DNA of 64,000 bases from UBA1794 sp031552405 (lineage in GTDB: Bacteria > Bacteroidota > Bacteroidia > Bacteroidales > Bacteroidaceae): assembly GCA_031552405.1 (NCBI GenBank), contig JAVBMN010000020.1, positions 43,257 to 107,256 on the forward strand, read 5' to 3'. Shown here one piece after another: positions 61,376 to 64,000 of this stretch. The stretch's first letter is position 1; each line of letters starts with the position of its first letter. A program made the position numbers and the translations under genes. A model generated the notes under the pieces. That model saw only the letters and a list, made by a program, of their open reading frames with translations. It was not told where the DNA came from and did no database searches.

Positions 61376-62554
61376 ATGATTGCAAAACTGATACTTATAT
61401 TCCTAGCCCTGCTCATCCTGCCGGATGTGTATATCTACACTTTCTTTGTAGCCCGCTGGCAAGGAAACATCTGGCTTAAGCTACTCTATTTCCTGCCTAC
61501 CTTATTGCTGCTGGCAGGAATCGGATGGAGCTTCTACACAATGGCACACTGGACGGGCAACCAGCAAATGCTTCAAATCCAGTGCTTCATCTGGATATTG
61601 TTCCTGTTTGTATTCCCCAAGCTCCTGTTCTTCCTCATCCACCTGACCGGGTACCCGTTGATACGCTGGGCACACCTGCCGAAGAGTATAGTAATAGGCA
61701 CCGGACTGGTATTAGCCACCGCCTCCGTGCTCACATTGATATATGGATACTCAAAGGGACGCTCAGACTTCGAGGTCAAAGAAATCACCTATCGTTCCGA
61801 CCAACTTCCGGATAAATTCCGTGGATTCCGCATCGTGCAAATCTCTGACCTGCACTTGGGCAGCTCCATCGGGAGGGAGAAAGACATTGAGAAACTTGTA
61901 AACGAGATAGACAACCTGCATCCGGATCTGATACTCTTCACCGGCGACCTGGTAAACAGCCGGGCCGATGAAACCGATTCATTCCGCCCCATCCTTTCCC
62001 GCCTGCATGCCCCATACGGAGTATACTCTGTAATGGGTAACCATGATTACGGTTCCTACTTCCGTTGGAATACAAGAAGGGAACAGGCCGAAAATGTACA
62101 AACCGTACAGCGATATCAACAGGAAATGGGCTGGAAACTCTTGAATAACAGTCATGCCTTCTTACACAAGGATACTGATTCTATCGCTCTCATCGGTTGT
62201 GAGAACTGGGGAGAGCCTCCCTTCTCCCAATACGGAAACTTACCAAAAGCACTAAAAGGCGCAGAGCATGTACCATTTAAAATACTGATGAGTCACAACC
62301 CCCGTCACTGGCGTGCGGAGGTACTGCCACACAGCGACATCCAGCTAACCCTAGCCGGACACACCCATGCCATGCAACTGCGTGCGGGACACCACTCACC
62401 CTCTTCCTATATCTACCCGGAATGGGGAGGTGCATACTACGAAGGTCAGCGCGCACTATATGTCAATATCGGCATAGGAGTTACCCTGCTTCCCGTACGC
62501 ATCGGTGCACGTCCGGAGATCACTGTGTTTACATTGGAAAAGGGAAAGGAGTAA
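61376..62554 (+). CDS. Membrane-anchored calcineurin-like metallophosphoesterase
   Basis: 392 residues. Four hydrophobic helices lie in the first 130 residues, then a metallophosphoesterase domain about 150-390 with all metal motifs: DLHLG, GDLVNS, GNHDYG, SHNP, GHTHAMQ. This is the YkuE/YaeI-like group, some of which hydrolyse UDP-diacylglucosamine-type or phospholipid substrates; the actual substrate is unknown. It lies 5 bases after the MetH-like gene and is convergent with the Crp/Fnr gene. Confidence 0.88.
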   Translation: MIAKLILIFLALLILPDVYIYTFFVARWQGNIWLKLLYFLPTLLLLAGIGWSFYTMAHWTGNQQMLQIQCFIWILFLFVFPKLLFFLIHLTGYPLIRWAHLPKSIVIGTGLVLATASVLTLIYGYSKGRSDFEVKEITYRSDQLPDKFRGFRIVQISDLHLGSSIGREKDIEKLVNEIDNLHPDLILFTGDLVNSRADETDSFRPILSRLHAPYGVYSVMGNHDYGSYFRWNTRREQAENVQTVQRYQQEMGWKLLNNSHAFLHKDTDSIALIGCENWGEPPFSQYGNLPKALKGAEHVPFKILMSHNPRHWRAEVLPHSDIQLTLAGHTHAMQLRAGHHSPSSYIYPEWGGAYYEGQRALYVNIGIGVTLLPVRIGARPEITVFTLEKGKE

Positions 62555-62563
62555 TGCGAAGCG

Positions 62564-63265
62564 TTATCCGATCTTGGATATCTTGCGGAGTTTATCCTCG
62601 TCTATCAGCTTTATCTTACGCCCGTCAATAGCGATAAGACGCTCATTGGCAAAATTTGACAAGGTGCGAATCGCGTTAGAGGTAGTCATATTGGATAGAT
62701 TGGCCAAATCCTCACGCGAGAGGTAAATGCTCAGTGTATATCCATCTTCTTCCACCCCGTAGGCATCATGAAGGAAAAGCAGAGATTCCGCCAGGCGCCC
62801 ACGGATATGTTTCTGCGTAAGATTTACAGTACGCTCATCTGCTATACCCAAGTCCACTGACAGCAAACGAACAAAATACATAGCCAATTTTGCATTCTCA
62901 CCCAATAGTCTTGTAAGCACCTCCATGGGTATCAGGCAAATAATAGAAGGCTCAAAAGCCGCCGCCTGTGTCAGATAGTTTTCTCCAGCCCAATAGGCTC
63001 GATAGCCAAAATAACCCACCGAGCTGATCACCCGGATAATTTGGCTACGTCCACCCACTCCATCCTTATAAATTTTTACCTTTCCAGAGAGAAGGCACAT
63101 TAAATGAGTCGAAGATTCACCTTCCATATAGATGACCTCATTCTTCTTATACGTCTGAACAGTAAAGTTACTGATCAAGAGCTTCTGTTGCTCTTCGGTC
63201 AATAAGCTCCACAATTCAGAGATAGAATCAATGATCTCCTTCTCACTTATTATTTTCTTTACCAT
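62564..63265 (-). CDS. Crp/Fnr-family transcriptional regulator
   Basis: 233 residues from the ATG at 63265 (MVKKIISEKE); the frame runs open to 63418 but crosses the likely promoter. Cyclic-nucleotide-binding-like domain about 25-140 (EVIYMEGESSTHLMCLLSGKVKIY); dimerisation helix; Crp-type winged helix about 165-225 (LSREDLANLSNMTTSNAIRTLSNF). No Fnr-type Cys cluster is evident. Target genes unknown. Confidence 0.9.
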   Translation of the reverse strand: MVKKIISEKEIIDSISELWSLLTEEQQKLLISNFTVQTYKKNEVIYMEGESSTHLMCLLSGKVKIYKDGVGGRSQIIRVISSVGYFGYRAYWAGENYLTQAAAFEPSIICLIPMEVLTRLLGENAKLAMYFVRLLSVDLGIADERTVNLTQKHIRGRLAESLLFLHDAYGVEEDGYTLSIYLSREDLANLSNMTTSNAIRTLSNFANERLIAIDGRKIKLIDEDKLRKISKIG

Positions 63266-63298
63266 AAAGAAGATGTTGAAGAAATATGTTAAACGGCA

Positions 63299-63306
63299 CA
63301 AAAATA
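63299..63306 (-). promoter_or_regulatory. Possible -7 element (TATTTTTG) for the Crp/Fnr gene
   Basis: Minus-strand TATTTTTG fits TAnnTTTG, 33 bases before the ATG at 63265. The -33 region is not clear. Confidence 0.45.
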
Positions 63307-63515
63307 GTAATTTTGCTTCAATAAACTCACGAATTGATGCTTTTTTTGCTTCACCAAAAGAAAGTATAGCCATTCTTAGTATAGTGCCGAAGAAATACGC
63401 TTCACGTTTTTGCCACATTTACGGAACAGTTCTTTTTTATAGTATTACTAATCAATGATTTAAAATAGTGCGATAAGTTCTGTCGATTTCTTGCCTGAAA
63501 GAAATGCGTAAAACA

Positions 63516-63547
63516 TTTGGCAGAATCAAAAAATCATTCTATCTTTG
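63516..63547 (+). promoter_or_regulatory. Promoter of tRNA-Ser
   Basis: TTTGG at 63516-63520 and TATCTTTG at 63540-63547, 19 bases apart, 34 bases before the tRNA. Confidence 0.7.
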
Positions 63548-63581
63548 CACCGCAATTAAGGGAACAGCCTTAACAACCCAT

Positions 63582-63668
63582 GGAAGTGTGGGTGAGTGGC
63601 TGAAACCACCAGTTTGCTAAACTGACGTACGGGTAACTGTACCGGGGGTTCGAATCCCCCCGCTTCCG
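63582..63668 (+). tRNA. tRNA-Ser (anticodon GCT)
   Basis: An 87-base class II tRNA. Acceptor stem GGAAGTG / CGCTTCC with discriminator G; anticodon loop with GCT at 63616-63618; long variable arm (GTACGGGTAACTGTAC), expected for tRNA-Ser; T-arm GGGGGTTCGAATCCCCC. No CCA is encoded. It reads AGC and AGU codons. Confidence 0.97.
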
Positions 63669-63690
63669 CGAAAGGCACCTTAAATGCAGA

Positions 63691-63722
63691 AACAGAGTCT
63701 ACATCAGGCTCTGTTTTTTTTG
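63691..63722 (+). terminator. Rho-independent terminator after tRNA-Ser
   Basis: AACAGAG (63691-63697) pairs with CTCTGTT (63709-63715), continuing into a run of eight or more T. Confidence 0.8.
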
Positions 63723-63766
63723 TATATTGGGATGAACAATAGCGAATCAAGGGGATCACGGATCAC

Positions 63767-63998
63767 GGATCACCGTTAAAACTTGAGGGATTTTGTATTT
63801 AGGCATATAATTTACTTAGTCTGAACAGAAAGAACGCCTTGTCTTTTACTCCCCTGAACACCCTTCTAAAGGCTTTGATTTTGGATCACCGTTAAAACTT
63901 GAGGGATTTTGTATTTAGGCATATAATTTACTTAGTCTGAACAGAAAGAACGCCTTGTCTTTTACTCCCCTGAACACCCTTCTAAAGGCTTTGATTTT
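63767..63998. repeat. Perfect tandem duplication of a 116-base unit
   Basis: Copy 1 (63767-63882) and copy 2 (63883-63998) are identical as read. Copy 1 is preceded by two further copies of GGATCAC (63753-63766). No ORF or RNA gene is recognised in the unit. The duplication runs to the window edge, so the copy number is unknown. Confidence 0.85.
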
Positions 63999-64000
63999 TG

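Noticed and set aside
63582..64000. Integration site (att) made from the tRNA-Ser 3' end
   Set aside because: The 116-base repeats do not contain the tRNA 3' sequence and no integrase is visible.

Overview
The window looks like a chromosomal segment of a member of the Bacteroidales. Three full-length hybrid two-component regulators (HTCS) sit beside secreted glycoside hydrolases. Several genes are preceded by the Bacteroidetes -7 element TAnnTTTG, and there is a TonB receptor paired with a DUF4249 lipoprotein. The housekeeping run lptE-like / TPR / secG is also typical. The genus cannot be fixed from sequence alone. C-terminal tails resembling type IX secretion or DUF6383 tails point to a Porphyromonadaceae, Tannerellaceae, Dysgonomonadaceae or Barnesiellaceae relative rather than a typical Bacteroides, but this is an inference.

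Positions 1-44350 form a large carbohydrate-use locus with no SusC or SusD gene in view. It holds the 3' end of a secreted protein (1-1081), two tandem GH43 multidomain enzymes (minus, 1586-7741), two tandem HTCS regulators (minus, 8354-16465), and a plus-strand run from 16947 to 32355. That run contains three large modular surface or secreted proteins, a 60-residue peptide, a GH43_24-type enzyme, a CE12-type esterase, a clan GH-A enzyme and a GH43 enzyme. A third HTCS (33601) is followed by a third GH43 multidomain paralogue (37797), a small YtxH-like protein and two more GH43 enzymes (to 44350). The GH43 clade has a Glu/Glu/Gln active-site pattern like exo-beta-1,3-galactanases. Together with a CE12 esterase and arabinofuranosidase/xylosidase-type GH43s, this suggests type II arabinogalactan or arabinogalactan-decorated pectin as substrate. 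A 24-base element found 22 bases upstream of the -7 boxes of two divergent outer genes (7741 and 16947) is a good candidate operator for the HTCS pair between them.

Intergenic DNA in this half is rich in repeats: an IS200/RAYT-type transposase bounded by 134-base inverted repeats (32496-33266), a transposase-less inverted-repeat element (7870-8334), a REP-like pair (30294-30431), and two copies of a seven-unit array with a 21-22 base period (about 1211-1350 and 30631-30770).

Positions 44449-63668 are mostly core genes: a sigma-54 activator, lptE-like, TPR and secG genes, then a cassette of HPr-kinase-like protein, S24/S26 peptidase, PqqD-like protein and ABC exporter (47381-50733) that looks like a peptide maturation/export system without an adjacent precursor. 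After it come DUF3788, TonB receptor plus DUF4249 lipoprotein, a hepT remnant, mfd, a dolichyl-phosphate-mannose-synthase-like glycosyltransferase, dihydroorotase, a stand-alone MetH activation domain, a metallophosphoesterase, a Crp/Fnr regulator and tRNA-Ser(GCT). The window ends in a perfect 116-base tandem duplication.

The most unusual lead is a possible link between the PqqD/kinase/peptidase/ABC cassette and the 60-residue peptide at 19417, which carries a YxxPxI motif resembling leader motifs bound by PqqD-like domains. This is a hypothesis from pattern only.
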